Shown: positions 1-6,258 of the stretch, piece after piece | Numbering within the stretch: the stretch's first letter is position 1 | Layout of the letters: every line of letters begins with the position of its first letter | From: a virus | IMG/VR virus record: IMGVR_UViG_3300023257_000110 | Span: 1 to 24,415 of that record | DNA length: 24,415 nt | Reading direction: 5' to 3' (one strand) | The notes under the pieces: generated by a model | Seen by the model: the letters and a program-made list of their open reading frames with translations, nothing else | What the model was told of the DNA's origin: nothing | Databases searched by the model: none | Translations under genes and position numbers: made by a program

Positions 1-138
1 TATCGGTTTCGGTGGTGATATTCTGTTGATGCCTCGCAAGCACTTAACACAATACTTCTGTCCAGTCTTAGCCTCATGATTGCACGGTTGCTTCTGGTGT
101 CCGTGATGTTCAACGGTCATCTCGCATTTACTCATCAT
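1..138 (-). CDS. Small cysteine/histidine-rich protein (partial, runs off left edge)
   Basis: Reading leftward from two in-frame ATG codons at 138 and 135, the frame stays open to the window edge, giving 45-46 residues that begin MMSKCEMTVEHHGHQKQPCN. The visible part has C-N-H followed 12 residues later by C-V-K-C, which looks like a small zinc-binding site. The start overlaps the stop of the upstream DUF551 gene, as is usual in this leftward operon. I do not recognise the family, and the C-terminus lies outside the window. Small zinc-ribbon proteins are frequent in this early block, so a nucleic-acid or protein-binding accessory role is plausible but not shown. Confidence 0.6.
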   Translation of the reverse strand, partial: MMSKCEMTVEHHGHQKQPCNHEAKTGQKYCVKCLRGINRISPPKPI

Positions 139-521
139 TCATCTCCTTCCACTGGTACGGGTGGTAGTGGTTGCCAGTGGGTGACCATCTGAGTATCATC
201 GCTGAATTGTGACCATCTCTGATCATCAGCAAAGTACAGCATAATAACCGGCCCTTCTCCCGTGATCGGTATCGTCAAAAATCTGGCACATGCGACACCA
301 TCGCGAAGAACTGGTAATTGATCCTCAACACTCACCCACTTCGGCAGGGCGGCGAGGTAGCCAGCGTAGAATCCTTGTAGTTTGCTGACATCCATAATAT
401 CAAGATCACGTCCCATTTTTTCCATCATCCCGCGAGAATCCTGCACAAAGGATATTTCCTTGTCGCTTGTCATCTCACAGAACCACTTCTCAAACGCTTC
501 CTGTATTCTTTTATTCATCAT
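135..521 (-). CDS. DUF551-containing phage protein, copy A
   Basis: This 128-residue protein has the DUF551 hallmark: a W-V-S-V-E-D-x-L-P segment at about residues 62-70 and a terminal V-T-H-W-Q-P-L-P motif. DUF551 is a short domain common in phage and prophage proteins, with no established function. The N-terminus begins MMNKRIQEAFEKWF, identical to the second DUF551 gene at 841-1173. The stretch around LAALPKWVSVED and the C-terminal VTHWQPLPPVP are also shared, so the two are duplicates that have diverged in the middle. It overlaps its upstream neighbour by a few bases, implying translational coupling. It is probably an accessory early gene. Confidence 0.8.
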   Translation of the reverse strand: MMNKRIQEAFEKWFCEMTSDKEISFVQDSRGMMEKMGRDLDIMDVSKLQGFYAGYLAALPKWVSVEDQLPVLRDGVACARFLTIPITGEGPVIMLYFADDQRWSQFSDDTQMVTHWQPLPPVPVEGDE

Positions 522-717
522 TCTCTCCCTCGATATATGCTTGAAACCGAATCAGCAATTCACCAAGCATTAAGTCGAAATCCTGTTCCGGTCGTGCTGG
601 TATCTGTCGATCTGGAATCCTGCCTGTTTGGTACATCTGATCACACTCAGCATCAACACGCCTTGTCAGCTCATAATCTGACAGCTTGCACAGCCTAAAT
701 CCTGCTATATCATTCAT
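511..717 (-). CDS. Hypothetical small acidic phage protein
   Basis: This 68-residue protein begins MNDIAGFRLCKLSDYELTRR. It is acidic toward the C-terminus and has no motif I recognise. Its start overlaps the end of the upstream short zinc-binding gene and its end overlaps the start of DUF551 copy A, so it sits cleanly in the overlapping leftward operon. This spacing is the main evidence that it is real. It separates the two copies of the duplicated zinc/DUF551 gene pair, so it either arrived after the duplication or was carried along with one copy. Confidence 0.65.
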   Translation of the reverse strand: MNDIAGFRLCKLSDYELTRRVDAECDQMYQTGRIPDRQIPARPEQDFDLMLGELLIRFQAYIEGENDE

Positions 718-857
718 CCCTTTCTCTCCTTTTTCTTTCCAGTTTCATGGCGTATTTCTATTGCTTCAACCTTTGTATAAAAATTATTGCACTGTACGCA
801 TGACATACGGTCGATATCAAACGGGGCAAACGTACAACCTTCACACGGATCTTTCAT
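714..857 (-). CDS. Short zinc-binding protein, truncated duplicate of the 1163-1462 gene
   Basis: The chosen start (ATG at 857, after a GGAG-type site) gives 47 residues beginning MKDPCEGCTFAPFDIDRMSC. It carries two CxxC pairs (C5/C8 and C20/C23), which suggests one zinc site. The first 32 residues are identical to those of the 99-residue protein at 1163-1462, and the DNA is identical over 111 bp that include the ribosome binding site. After that the C-terminus is replaced by a short lysine-rich tail (KKKERKG). It looks like a recent partial gene duplication. A longer reading frame upstream is open, but that part is DUF551 copy B read in another frame and is not needed. Confidence 0.65.
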   Translation of the reverse strand: MKDPCEGCTFAPFDIDRMSCVQCNNFYTKVEAIEIRHETGKKKERKG

Positions 858-870
858 TCTTCTCTCCTTC
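760..870. repeat. Exact 111-bp direct repeat, copy 1
   Basis: Bases 760-870 are identical to 1365-1475. The repeat covers the ribosome binding site and first 32 codons of the two related zinc-binding genes. Perfect identity indicates a recent duplication or ongoing gene conversion. It also makes the intervening 605 bp a substrate for recombinational loss. Confidence 0.9.
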
Positions 871-1173
871 CTCTGGTACGGGTGGTAGCGGTTGCCAGTG
901 GGTGACTTTAGGGTAAAAGTTTTCGTGTGTTCCTGAGTAATACCACTTATGTGTTGTATAGCAACAATATGAAGCTGTGAGTACGTCATAATCTGGATTC
1001 GGTGGTGGGTAAACTAAAACTCTGTCATCATTGGTCGGCAACCGATCCTCAACACTCACCCACTTCGGCAGGGCGGCGAGGTAGCACTTTTCGAATTGAT
1101 CTTTATGCTCAGTCACATCACAGTCTTCATTGAACCACTTCTCAAACGCTTCCTGTATTCTTTTATTCATCAT
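841..1173 (-). CDS. DUF551-containing phage protein, copy B
   Basis: This 110-residue protein has the DUF551 core (P-K-W-V-S-V-E-D-R-L-P near residues 35-45, then V-T-H-W-Q-P-L-P near the end). It starts MMNKRIQEAFEKWF, exactly as in copy A at 135-521. It lacks about 20 residues of the N-terminal spacer of copy A and has a tyrosine-rich middle. Its start overlaps the stop of the zinc-binding gene at 1163-1462, and its end overlaps the start of the short zinc-binding gene. The gene order zinc protein then DUF551 therefore occurs twice in tandem. The function is unknown, but the divergent middle beside identical ends suggests domain shuffling. Confidence 0.8.
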   Translation of the reverse strand: MMNKRIQEAFEKWFNEDCDVTEHKDQFEKCYLAALPKWVSVEDRLPTNDDRVLVYPPPNPDYDVLTASYCCYTTHKWYYSGTHENFYPKVTHWQPLPPVPEEGEKNERSV

Positions 1174-1462
1174 CTATCATCTCTCCTGTATTTATCATCA
1201 ATCCAACTTGTTTGCATTCATCACAGACAAGTGTTTTCATTGGCATACTTGCAGGCCAAACATTAATAGCTCTATAGTGGCACGCAAGACATATTAGTTC
1301 GGCAATCTTCTGAGGCATCCCATCAGTGATATCAGTAACTTTCTGCTTCTCATTACATGTATCCATTGCTTCAACCTTTGTATAAAAATTATTGCACTGT
1401 ACGCATGACATACGGTCGATATCAAACGGGGCAAACGTACAACCTTCACACGGATCTTTCAT
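1163..1462 (-). CDS. Zinc-ribbon-like small protein (four CxxC-type pairs)
   Basis: The start chosen is ATG at 1462, preceded by AAGGAG six bases away and overlapping the stop of the dnaC-like gene. It gives 99 residues. Cysteine pairs CEGC, CVQC, CLAC(H) and CDEC are spaced as two treble-clef or ribbon-like zinc sites, one in the N-terminal third and one in the C-terminal half. The N-terminal 32 residues recur in the 714-857 gene. The general CxGCTF pattern also recurs twice inside the protein encoded at 10437-11174. Its position directly after the helicase loader could mean a replication or transcription accessory role, but that is inference. Confidence 0.7.
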   Translation of the reverse strand: MKDPCEGCTFAPFDIDRMSCVQCNNFYTKVEAMDTCNEKQKVTDITDGMPQKIAELICLACHYRAINVWPASMPMKTLVCDECKQVGLMINTGEMIDDE

Positions 1463-1475
1463 TCTTCTCTCCTTC
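1365..1475. repeat. Exact 111-bp direct repeat, copy 2
   Basis: This copy matches 760-870 base for base and covers the 5' end of the 99-residue zinc-binding gene. Because it belongs to the full-length gene, it is probably the source copy. Confidence 0.9.
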
Positions 1476-2190
1476 GATATGATTCCCATTCCATCACGAC
1501 AAGCTGACTATTACCAGACCTTAACCGATCATAAATACGGTCGCCAAGGTACTTGGTAACGTCCGATACGGCAAGGTTTGAGATAATGATTGTCGGCTTA
1601 TCCAGTTTGTATCTGCCGTTTAACACCTCAAACAGCAAGATCCGCTCCGCTTCCGTACCGAATTGAACTCCTAGTTCGTCCAATACCAGCAGTTTGGTAT
1701 ACACATGTTTGTCAATCATGCCCTGCTCTGACTTCGAGTGATCCGTATACGACGACCTGATGTCGCGTATCATTTGCAGTGTTTCGGTGTATATCCCTGA
1801 TATCCCATGACGCAGAACACGGTTTAATATCCCGATAGCAAGGTGAGTTTTCCCCGTCCCGTAGTTACCGAGTAGAAACAGCGCGTCACCGGACTTGTGA
1901 TGTATGGCATCAGCGTAATGATTGCATACCTCAAGTGCTTGCTTTTGTTCGCCTGTGGTTGCCTCGTAGTTGTACAGGCTTGAAGATTTAAACCTATCCG
2001 GGATGTTCGCTTGAACAATTAAAATGCGGATACGTGCCTCATTATCAGCCTTGTCAGCCGCAACCAGCTTGATAGCCTTATCTGCCAGTGCTTCCTCTAC
2101 GCAACCAGGACATCGGCATTCAACCTCGATTCCCATGAACGTGCCGGCTAAAACTTCGTAGTCGCCGTGGTCGTTACAGTGCTTTGTCAT
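1459..2190 (-). CDS. dnaC: DnaC-type helicase loader ATPase
   Basis: This is a AAA+ ATPase of the DnaC/DnaI/IstB family that would load the replicative helicase at the phage origin. From the start at 2190 it has 243 residues. An N-terminal zinc-binding segment has cysteines near residues 5, 25, 27 and 30. Walker A is GNYGTGKTH at about 108-116, Walker B is LLVLDEL at about 167-173, and a sensor-like IIISNL segment follows. ATG at 2199 is also in frame, but the AAGG site lies directly against it and is correctly spaced for 2190. The gene follows the replisome organiser, the usual initiator-then-loader order in phage early regions. Confidence in the family is high. Confidence 0.92.
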   Translation of the reverse strand: MTKHCNDHGDYEVLAGTFMGIEVECRCPGCVEEALADKAIKLVAADKADNEARIRILIVQANIPDRFKSSSLYNYEATTGEQKQALEVCNHYADAIHHKSGDALFLLGNYGTGKTHLAIGILNRVLRHGISGIYTETLQMIRDIRSSYTDHSKSEQGMIDKHVYTKLLVLDELGVQFGTEAERILLFEVLNGRYKLDKPTIIISNLAVSDVTKYLGDRIYDRLRSGNSQLVVMEWESYRRREE

Positions 2191-2192
2191 CT

Positions 2193-2945
2193 CTACCATC
2201 CTTTTTTGTAGTCTGTCACAACATCAGCAGTCGGTGCCTTAATTACGTGCGGTCTCAGTGTATCATACTTAGTTCGGAACTTGCTTCCTGATATTATATT
2301 TGCAAACCAAAATCCATCTGGCTTTTTTGCCCAGCGCAATACTTTTTCTATCTCATCAAGCGGCCGGTTGTCATGAGTATGTAGCAATCTAAACGACCTT
2401 GCCCAGCTTGTGAGTATAGCATCAGACTTGGTGAACGCAGGGTCACCTACTTGATGCAGTTCCATTAGTAAAGTAGCGAGGCGGTCGTACTCGGGTGACT
2501 CTTCTTTATCCTTAACTGTATTAACCTTACTTATCTTAACCTCTCTTACGCTGACATCTGGTTGTCCATGGGACGTCCCAAGCTGTTTAGGTCTGTCCGC
2601 TCTGTCCTTTGGGTCAAGTAATTCAACATCGGGAAGGATCTCAACAAGTAGATTCTGGTATATGCTGTCAACCTTCCGGTCGGCTCTTAGCTTGTTGTGT
2701 TCAAGCCAATCGGTGATGTATGTGACAAGATCCTCATTCAATACCCTAACGAATCCCTTTGCATCAAGTATCTTCAGATTGTCTTCAGCACTTCCAATCA
2801 ATCGCATTGCTGAAAATGCCTCGACAATACCGTCGTCGTCTGCACGAATAGCAAGGTGGAAATATAGATTCTGTGCATCAATCGGCATCTTTAGGAACTT
2901 GGCAGAGTTGATAATCTTCAAGCTCAACATTCTACGGTCAGCCAT
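2193..2945 (-). CDS. Phage replisome organiser (DnaD-like replication initiator)
   Basis: This 250-residue protein starts MADRRMLSLKIINSAKFLKM and continues with the pattern of aligned Gram-positive phage replisome organisers: small residues then a LYFHLAIRADDDG segment, a winged-helix DNA-binding domain. The C-terminal part (about residues 150-240, including a SWARSFRLLH segment and WFANIISGSKFR) resembles a DnaD/DnaB_2-type helicase-interaction region. The expected role is to bind the phage origin and recruit the loader encoded immediately downstream. The start directly follows the stop of the upstream winged-helix gene, and the end overlaps the loader gene. The origin itself is often inside such genes, but I could not identify iterons here. 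Confidence 0.85.
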   Translation of the reverse strand: MADRRMLSLKIINSAKFLKMPIDAQNLYFHLAIRADDDGIVEAFSAMRLIGSAEDNLKILDAKGFVRVLNEDLVTYITDWLEHNKLRADRKVDSIYQNLLVEILPDVELLDPKDRADRPKQLGTSHGQPDVSVREVKISKVNTVKDKEESPEYDRLATLLMELHQVGDPAFTKSDAILTSWARSFRLLHTHDNRPLDEIEKVLRWAKKPDGFWFANIISGSKFRTKYDTLRPHVIKAPTADVVTDYKKGW

Positions 2946-3542
2946 TTATAAACCCGCCCGCATTTCTTCGACAGATTTATTTCTATCAATAGAATGAGTC
3001 TTATAGTCTTTGGCTCTTGGTATGCTTTCAAGCGCTATGAATGACGGCTTAGAATGTAGAAATGTTTTGCCTGCTACTGATATAAAATCATACTTACCAT
3101 CAACAATATGACTGGCCTTCATTGCCCCTAAAGTCAAAACGCCTTCAATATATGCTGACCCGTTAGGGGAACATTTTCTGATAGCTTTATTGTATGCCAT
3201 TACCAGAGGGTTCTGAGAAACAGACAAAGATTCAGTAGTAAATGCTTGTGTAAGTAATATTTTCAATTCCCGTACGGTAGAAATCTGGTATTCTGTTTTC
3301 CAGCATGGGGGATCAACTATCATTGTTTTTATAGAAATATAATGTTCTTCTTCAAGTGAATGAATAAGACTTGACACTCTTTGTGTACTTTTTCCGATTT
3401 CATCAGCAAAATATTGATTTGACAATATGCACTGGCCATCTCTTTTGTGGTAATAGTTTATAGCAGATAATATTATGCGTTGCTCAATATTTATAGGCAA
3501 CTCCCAGATTTCTTGAGGGATAAAAACAGAATGATTTCTCAT
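2946..3542 (-). CDS. Winged-helix replication-region DNA-binding protein
   Basis: The start at 3542 gives 198 residues beginning MRNHSVFIPQEIWELPINIE. An open frame extends further upstream from a GTG at 3674, but that part is the predicted hairpin leader. GGAG lies five bases before the 3542 ATG, so the shorter protein is preferred. Residues 15-75 read as a helix-turn-helix or winged helix of the phage replication-protein type: QRIILSAINYYHKRDGQCIL, then a YFADEIGKSTQRVSSLIHSL segment and a hydrophobic wing. It sits directly before the replisome organiser. It may be a second initiator or a regulator of the replication genes. Confidence 0.72.
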   Translation of the reverse strand: MRNHSVFIPQEIWELPINIEQRIILSAINYYHKRDGQCILSNQYFADEIGKSTQRVSSLIHSLEEEHYISIKTMIVDPPCWKTEYQISTVRELKILLTQAFTTESLSVSQNPLVMAYNKAIRKCSPNGSAYIEGVLTLGAMKASHIVDGKYDFISVAGKTFLHSKPSFIALESIPRAKDYKTHSIDRNKSVEEMRAGL

Positions 3543-3558
3543 ACTTACTCCATAGAAA

Positions 3559-3620
3559 AAGGCCACACGATGCAGGCGTCTACCGTATTCCGAAGAATAC
3601 CACCTGCATAATATGGCCTT
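3559..3620 (-). terminator. 62-nt nested hairpin with cUUCGg tetraloop, terminator or attenuator
   Basis: On the leftward strand three nested perfect stems can form: 3614-3620 with 3559-3565 (AAGGCCA/TGGCCTT), 3603-3609 with 3570-3576 (ATGCAGG/CCTGCAT), and 3595-3600 with 3585-3590 (GTATTC/GAATAC). They close on a TTCG loop with a C-G closing pair. The outer stem is followed by TTTTTCT, so it resembles an intrinsic terminator. It lies about 15 bases before the ribosome binding site of the gene at 2946-3542, so it may control read-through into the replication genes. Confidence 0.6.
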
Positions 3621-3664
3621 GTCGATGTGCTTCCAAACGGGTAGAACGCTTGAAACCTGCATAT

Positions 3665-3693
3665 ATACTACCACGCCACACTGAAACTATCAA
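3665..3693 (-). promoter_or_regulatory. Possible leftward promoter inside the 29-bp repeat
   Basis: On the leftward strand TTGATA (3693-3688) is followed after 17 bases by TAGTAT (3670-3665). The -10 box is weak (4 of 6 to consensus). If active, transcription would start near 3658 and run about 100 nt into the nested hairpin at 3559-3620 before reaching the replication genes. Confidence 0.35.
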
Positions 3694-3702
3694 GCATTAA
3701 AA
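3674..3702. repeat. 29-bp direct repeat, copy 1
   Basis: Bases 3674-3702 are identical to 5229-5257. Both copies cover the stop codon and the sequence just past the 3' end of a leftward gene, here the methyltransferase. The two copies bracket the KilA-N and methyltransferase genes. Confidence 0.85.
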
Positions 3703-4464
3703 TAGATTGCCTTGCTGGTTTCGCGTGGCTTCAGCAATGCGCTTCTCTGCTATCTTGAAGTATTCAGCGTCAAGCTCGATGCCGATAAAGTTCCTATTGA
3801 GATTAACACATGCAACGCCGGTTGTTCCGCTTCCCATGGTGAAATCTAAAACTGTTTCATTTTCATTGGTGTATGTCTTGATCAGGTATTCCATTAAGTC
3901 AACGTTTTTTTGCGTTGGGTGTAAAGAACCGTTTTTTTTATCATTGTGTTTTGGAGTATTAAAATTAATTGTGTTTATAGGAAATTTTATTTTTGTATCC
4001 CTATAACTGTTTTTAAACCCGTTATTGCCGTAAACGCTTGTTTTTTTAATTTTATTCTTTCCACCCTTGTTTGATTTTTTATCTGCAATTCTCATTTGTG
4101 GATTATAGCTTATTGTTTTTAAAGAGAAAATAATTATATCTTCGCTAATGTTAATGGGTCTATATTTAGCAACTCCAAAATTAGAGCCATGATCTTTAAT
4201 CCATTTCCAATCATATTTGTACTCTTTAATATTTGACATTCTCAAAACACTACTAAACGGTTCACTGCCGAATAATACTATTGGAGTTCTGTCTTTCCTT
4301 AGTTGTTTTACTCTTTGCCACATTTCATCAAAAGGAATGACAGAATCCCATTTGCAGGATGTAGTACCGTATGGCGGGTCGGTTATGATTGCATCAACCT
4401 TGACGCCATCAGCTATCAATTTATCCATTATTGCCAAACATTCGCCATGATATAGATTACGCAT
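3697..4464 (-). CDS. DNA N6-adenine methyltransferase (N6_N4_Mtase, beta-class order)
   Basis: This 255-residue enzyme would transfer methyl from S-adenosylmethionine to adenine (less likely cytosine N4) in DNA. The catalytic motif IV, DPPYG, is at residues 29-33. The SAM-binding motif I, DFTMGSGTTG, comes late at about 207-216, and HPTQK precedes it, giving the order typical of beta-class N6_N4_Mtase enzymes. A typical target-recognition region lies between them. That region (about 3900-4200) is lysine/asparagine-rich and clearly more A+T-rich than its neighbours, suggesting transfer. A strong AGGAGG site precedes the ATG. No cognate restriction gene is present, so it is probably a solitary protective or regulatory methylase. 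Confidence 0.9.
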   Translation of the reverse strand: MRNLYHGECLAIMDKLIADGVKVDAIITDPPYGTTSCKWDSVIPFDEMWQRVKQLRKDRTPIVLFGSEPFSSVLRMSNIKEYKYDWKWIKDHGSNFGVAKYRPINISEDIIIFSLKTISYNPQMRIADKKSNKGGKNKIKKTSVYGNNGFKNSYRDTKIKFPINTINFNTPKHNDKKNGSLHPTQKNVDLMEYLIKTYTNENETVLDFTMGSGTTGVACVNLNRNFIGIELDAEYFKIAEKRIAEATRNQQGNLF

Positions 4465-4532
4465 TCAACTCCTCCTATCGCACTTATGGACTTCATTTAC
4501 AGATGACAGGTTTTTATTATATTCAAGTTACT

Positions 4533-5135
4533 TCAGCCATTGATAACCTTCTTGAATGCTATTCTGATTGCGTCATCTACAGGGATAACGTCGGCGAAGT
4601 CAGCAATCTTTTCATGGATTTTATCTCTCTGCCTGAGCTGTTCCTCCGATGCTTCTTCCCATGATTTAACATCAAGTTTATCTTTGATCTGTTTGGCTGT
4701 TTCCCTAATCTTATTGACAACGTTTTTTGAAGGGGTATTGCATGCTATAGCTCCCGCCATTTTCTTGTATGAATCACCCGACTCATTACGATATTTCAAT
4801 AGATGATCGTACAGCCATTTATAGACTTCTATTTTGAGTTTAGGATCGAGTGCCAATGCAATATCAATAAATAGGAATGGATGAACCCACGTTGTCGATG
4901 ACCTACCACGGCCTTTAATCACGATCTGGCCGTATTCATTCTCAAGCTGTTTGACAAACTCAGTTGTCTTGTCAAGATTCAGGAATGAAGACAAGTTGAA
5001 TATAGATAGATTGTTTATAATTCGCCATCTATTACCAGCGTTTACAAGATCGGTAGCAGAGAATAATTCAGATTTACTTTTCTGCCTTATCTCACGACCG
5101 AACAATTCACGTTTCATTATAACTTCTGTTTTCAT
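4533..5135 (-). CDS. KilA-N domain protein
   Basis: This 200-residue protein carries a KilA-N domain, a DNA-binding fold found in phage and large-virus regulators. The hallmark is a TTWVHPFLFIDIALALDP segment near residues 80-97, followed by a conserved YKWLYDHL stretch. The C-terminal half is helical and charged, possibly for oligomerisation. It has its own promoter at 5166-5194 with a flanking inverted repeat, so it may be self-regulated. It pairs with the downstream methyltransferase between two 29-bp repeats, as a cassette that differs in base composition from the operon. The family includes antirepressor-like proteins, but the exact role here is not shown. Confidence 0.85.
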   Translation of the reverse strand: MKTEVIMKRELFGREIRQKSKSELFSATDLVNAGNRWRIINNLSIFNLSSFLNLDKTTEFVKQLENEYGQIVIKGRGRSSTTWVHPFLFIDIALALDPKLKIEVYKWLYDHLLKYRNESGDSYKKMAGAIACNTPSKNVVNKIRETAKQIKDKLDVKSWEEASEEQLRQRDKIHEKIADFADVIPVDDAIRIAFKKVING

Positions 5136-5154
5136 AAGCTCCTTCTATTATAAA

Positions 5155-5204
5155 GATCTATGACCATATTATTATAATTTGTATAAAATGTAAAGCCATA
5201 GACC
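5155..5204. promoter_or_regulatory. Imperfect inverted repeat (operator candidate) around the KilA-N promoter
   Basis: GATCTATGAC (5155-5164) and GCCATAGACC (5195-5204) are inverted copies matching at 8 of 10 positions. They flank the promoter core, a typical arrangement for a dimeric repressor site. KilA-N itself is the obvious candidate ligand. Confidence 0.4.
5166..5194 (-). promoter_or_regulatory. Leftward vegetative promoter for the KilA-N/methyltransferase cassette
   Basis: On the leftward strand TTTACA (5194-5189) and TAATAT (5171-5166) are 17 bases apart. The predicted start near 5159 is about 20 bases before the KilA-N ribosome binding site. This gives the cassette its own transcription, independent of the early operon. 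Confidence 0.65.
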
Positions 5205-5228
5205 GGAAAACTTATATAAACTTTCAGT

Positions 5229-5257
5229 CGCCACACTGAAACTATCAAGCATTAAAA
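5229..5257. repeat. 29-bp direct repeat, copy 2
   Basis: This copy is identical to 3674-3702 and covers the stop codon and the sequence just past the 3' end of the mom-like gene. The start-to-start distance between the copies is 1555 bp. Confidence 0.85.
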
Positions 5258-5890
5258 CAATATCCCTTGAGATGTCGTTTTGTAGCTGGCATCGTATCGT
5301 TGCGTTTCGCCTTTAGGGTATTCAAGGATAGGATATTTTAAAGCATTCTGAAACCGTTTTCTCTCTTTTTTTGATCCACAGAAATATACATATCGGTGTT
5401 TTGCTGATCGCTGTTCCCTGTTTTTAGAATAATCTTGCCCTTTGTCGTAGTGTCTAGAGTGCTTTCCTTCGCCTGAACCTATATCTGTACGCTCTTTCGT
5501 TGTTCCAGTAAATAGGAAATTACAAGCCTGATATATTTTGCCTATGTGTCCCATAGAAGTATCAGCGTATGAAACAATAATAGTCGCAGTCCTGAGATAG
5601 GACAAACATTTTGACACGAACCATGACGTAATATTTATTTCATCTGAATCAACACACAGCCTGTTTAGTTCTTTTACAGCCCATGAGAATTCTTCTCCAC
5701 ATATGCCGATACACAGGTTCCGACTTGCTGGCGCGCCGAATGTACAAACTCCGACTAGTTTATCAACATCATACAACCCAAAGCAGTGACCTGTTGCTAT
5801 TGACGGGATACGATGGGCATAATGTTTTTTCAGTATCCACTCGTAAGCCTCTTGAGATTTCATTCGTTTGATGGAAAAGGTTTCTTTCAT
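5252..5890 (-). CDS. mom: Mom-like GNAT-fold DNA adenine modification protein
   Basis: This 212-residue protein resembles phage Mu Mom, which converts adenine in DNA to a carbamoylmethyl-type derivative and protects the phage from restriction. Visible Mom-family features are the KKHYAHRIPSIATGHCFGLY segment near residues 21-40, a VGVCTFGAPASR segment, an ELNRLCVDSD segment, and a strongly conserved SYADTSMGHIGKIYQACNF stretch near 107-125 followed by TGTTKERTD. Length matches the family. The start overlaps the end of a 50-residue zinc-ribbon gene, echoing the com-mom arrangement in Mu. The downstream methyltransferase and this enzyme together form a counter-restriction block. Confidence in the family is high. 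Confidence 0.88.
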   Translation of the reverse strand: MKETFSIKRMKSQEAYEWILKKHYAHRIPSIATGHCFGLYDVDKLVGVCTFGAPASRNLCIGICGEEFSWAVKELNRLCVDSDEINITSWFVSKCLSYLRTATIIVSYADTSMGHIGKIYQACNFLFTGTTKERTDIGSGEGKHSRHYDKGQDYSKNREQRSAKHRYVYFCGSKKERKRFQNALKYPILEYPKGETQRYDASYKTTSQGILF

Positions 5891-6039
5891 TCACATTCCC
5901 CCACTTCCACTGACATAGATTCTTCACCGCACAATGGACAAATATATACATCTCCATTGGCAACTGCGTGTGAATATTTCACATATATATTATAGTTTTC
6001 ATAACCGCAATCGTGACAATAAAACCATTCAACATCCAT
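5887..6039 (-). CDS. Small zinc-ribbon protein upstream of mom, possible Com analogue
   Basis: This 50-residue protein begins MDVEWFYCHDCGYENYNIYV and has two CxxC pairs (C8/C11 and C34/C37), a compact zinc ribbon. Its ATG directly follows the stop of the upstream gene. Its stop overlaps the ATG of the mom-like gene. In phage Mu the small zinc-finger protein Com is encoded just before mom, overlaps it, and activates mom translation by binding the mRNA. Size, zinc pairs and overlap fit, but the sequence is not clearly homologous by eye, so the Com role is an inference. A TGGAAG/TTTCCA pairing (5909-5904 with 5877-5872) could mask the mom ribosome binding site. Confidence 0.7.
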   Translation of the reverse strand: MDVEWFYCHDCGYENYNIYVKYSHAVANGDVYICPLCGEESMSVEVGECE

Positions 6040-6258
6040 TCATGACTCCTTAATCTCATAAAGGCTCTTCCGCTTGCTCACATTCGGCACTGATCGACCA
6101 TCAACCGAACGCCATTCACGGAGGTAGCGGAGGCATGTAGCTGGGTAGGGCTTGCGACCGGTTACGCTGTTGACGATTACCGCCAGATATTCGCCGTTGA
6201 ATGTAGCGCCTGGGGATAGCTTTTCGAGGTAATTGAATAGTGCTTTTTTAACGGTCAT
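6040..6258 (-). CDS. Hypothetical small phage protein
   Basis: The preferred start is ATG at 6258, inside the 3' end of the upstream gene. It gives 72 residues beginning MTVKKALFNYLEKLSPGATF. The N-terminal half looks helical and the rest has several basic residues plus a TCLRYLREWR segment. This could be a small winged-helix DNA-binding domain, but I cannot assign a family. An alternative start eight codons upstream exists with no better ribosome binding site. It is coupled on both sides: upstream overlap of 11 bases, and the following zinc-ribbon gene begins right after its stop. Confidence 0.6.
   Translation of the reverse strand: MTVKKALFNYLEKLSPGATFNGEYLAVIVNSVTGRKPYPATCLRYLREWRSVDGRSVPNVSKRKSLYEIKES

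Noticed and set aside
3543-3674. 44-residue N-terminal extension of the winged-helix gene from GTG 3674
   Set aside because: It spans the nested hairpin, has no Shine-Dalgarno at the GTG, and the inner ATG at 3542 has GGAG at good spacing.
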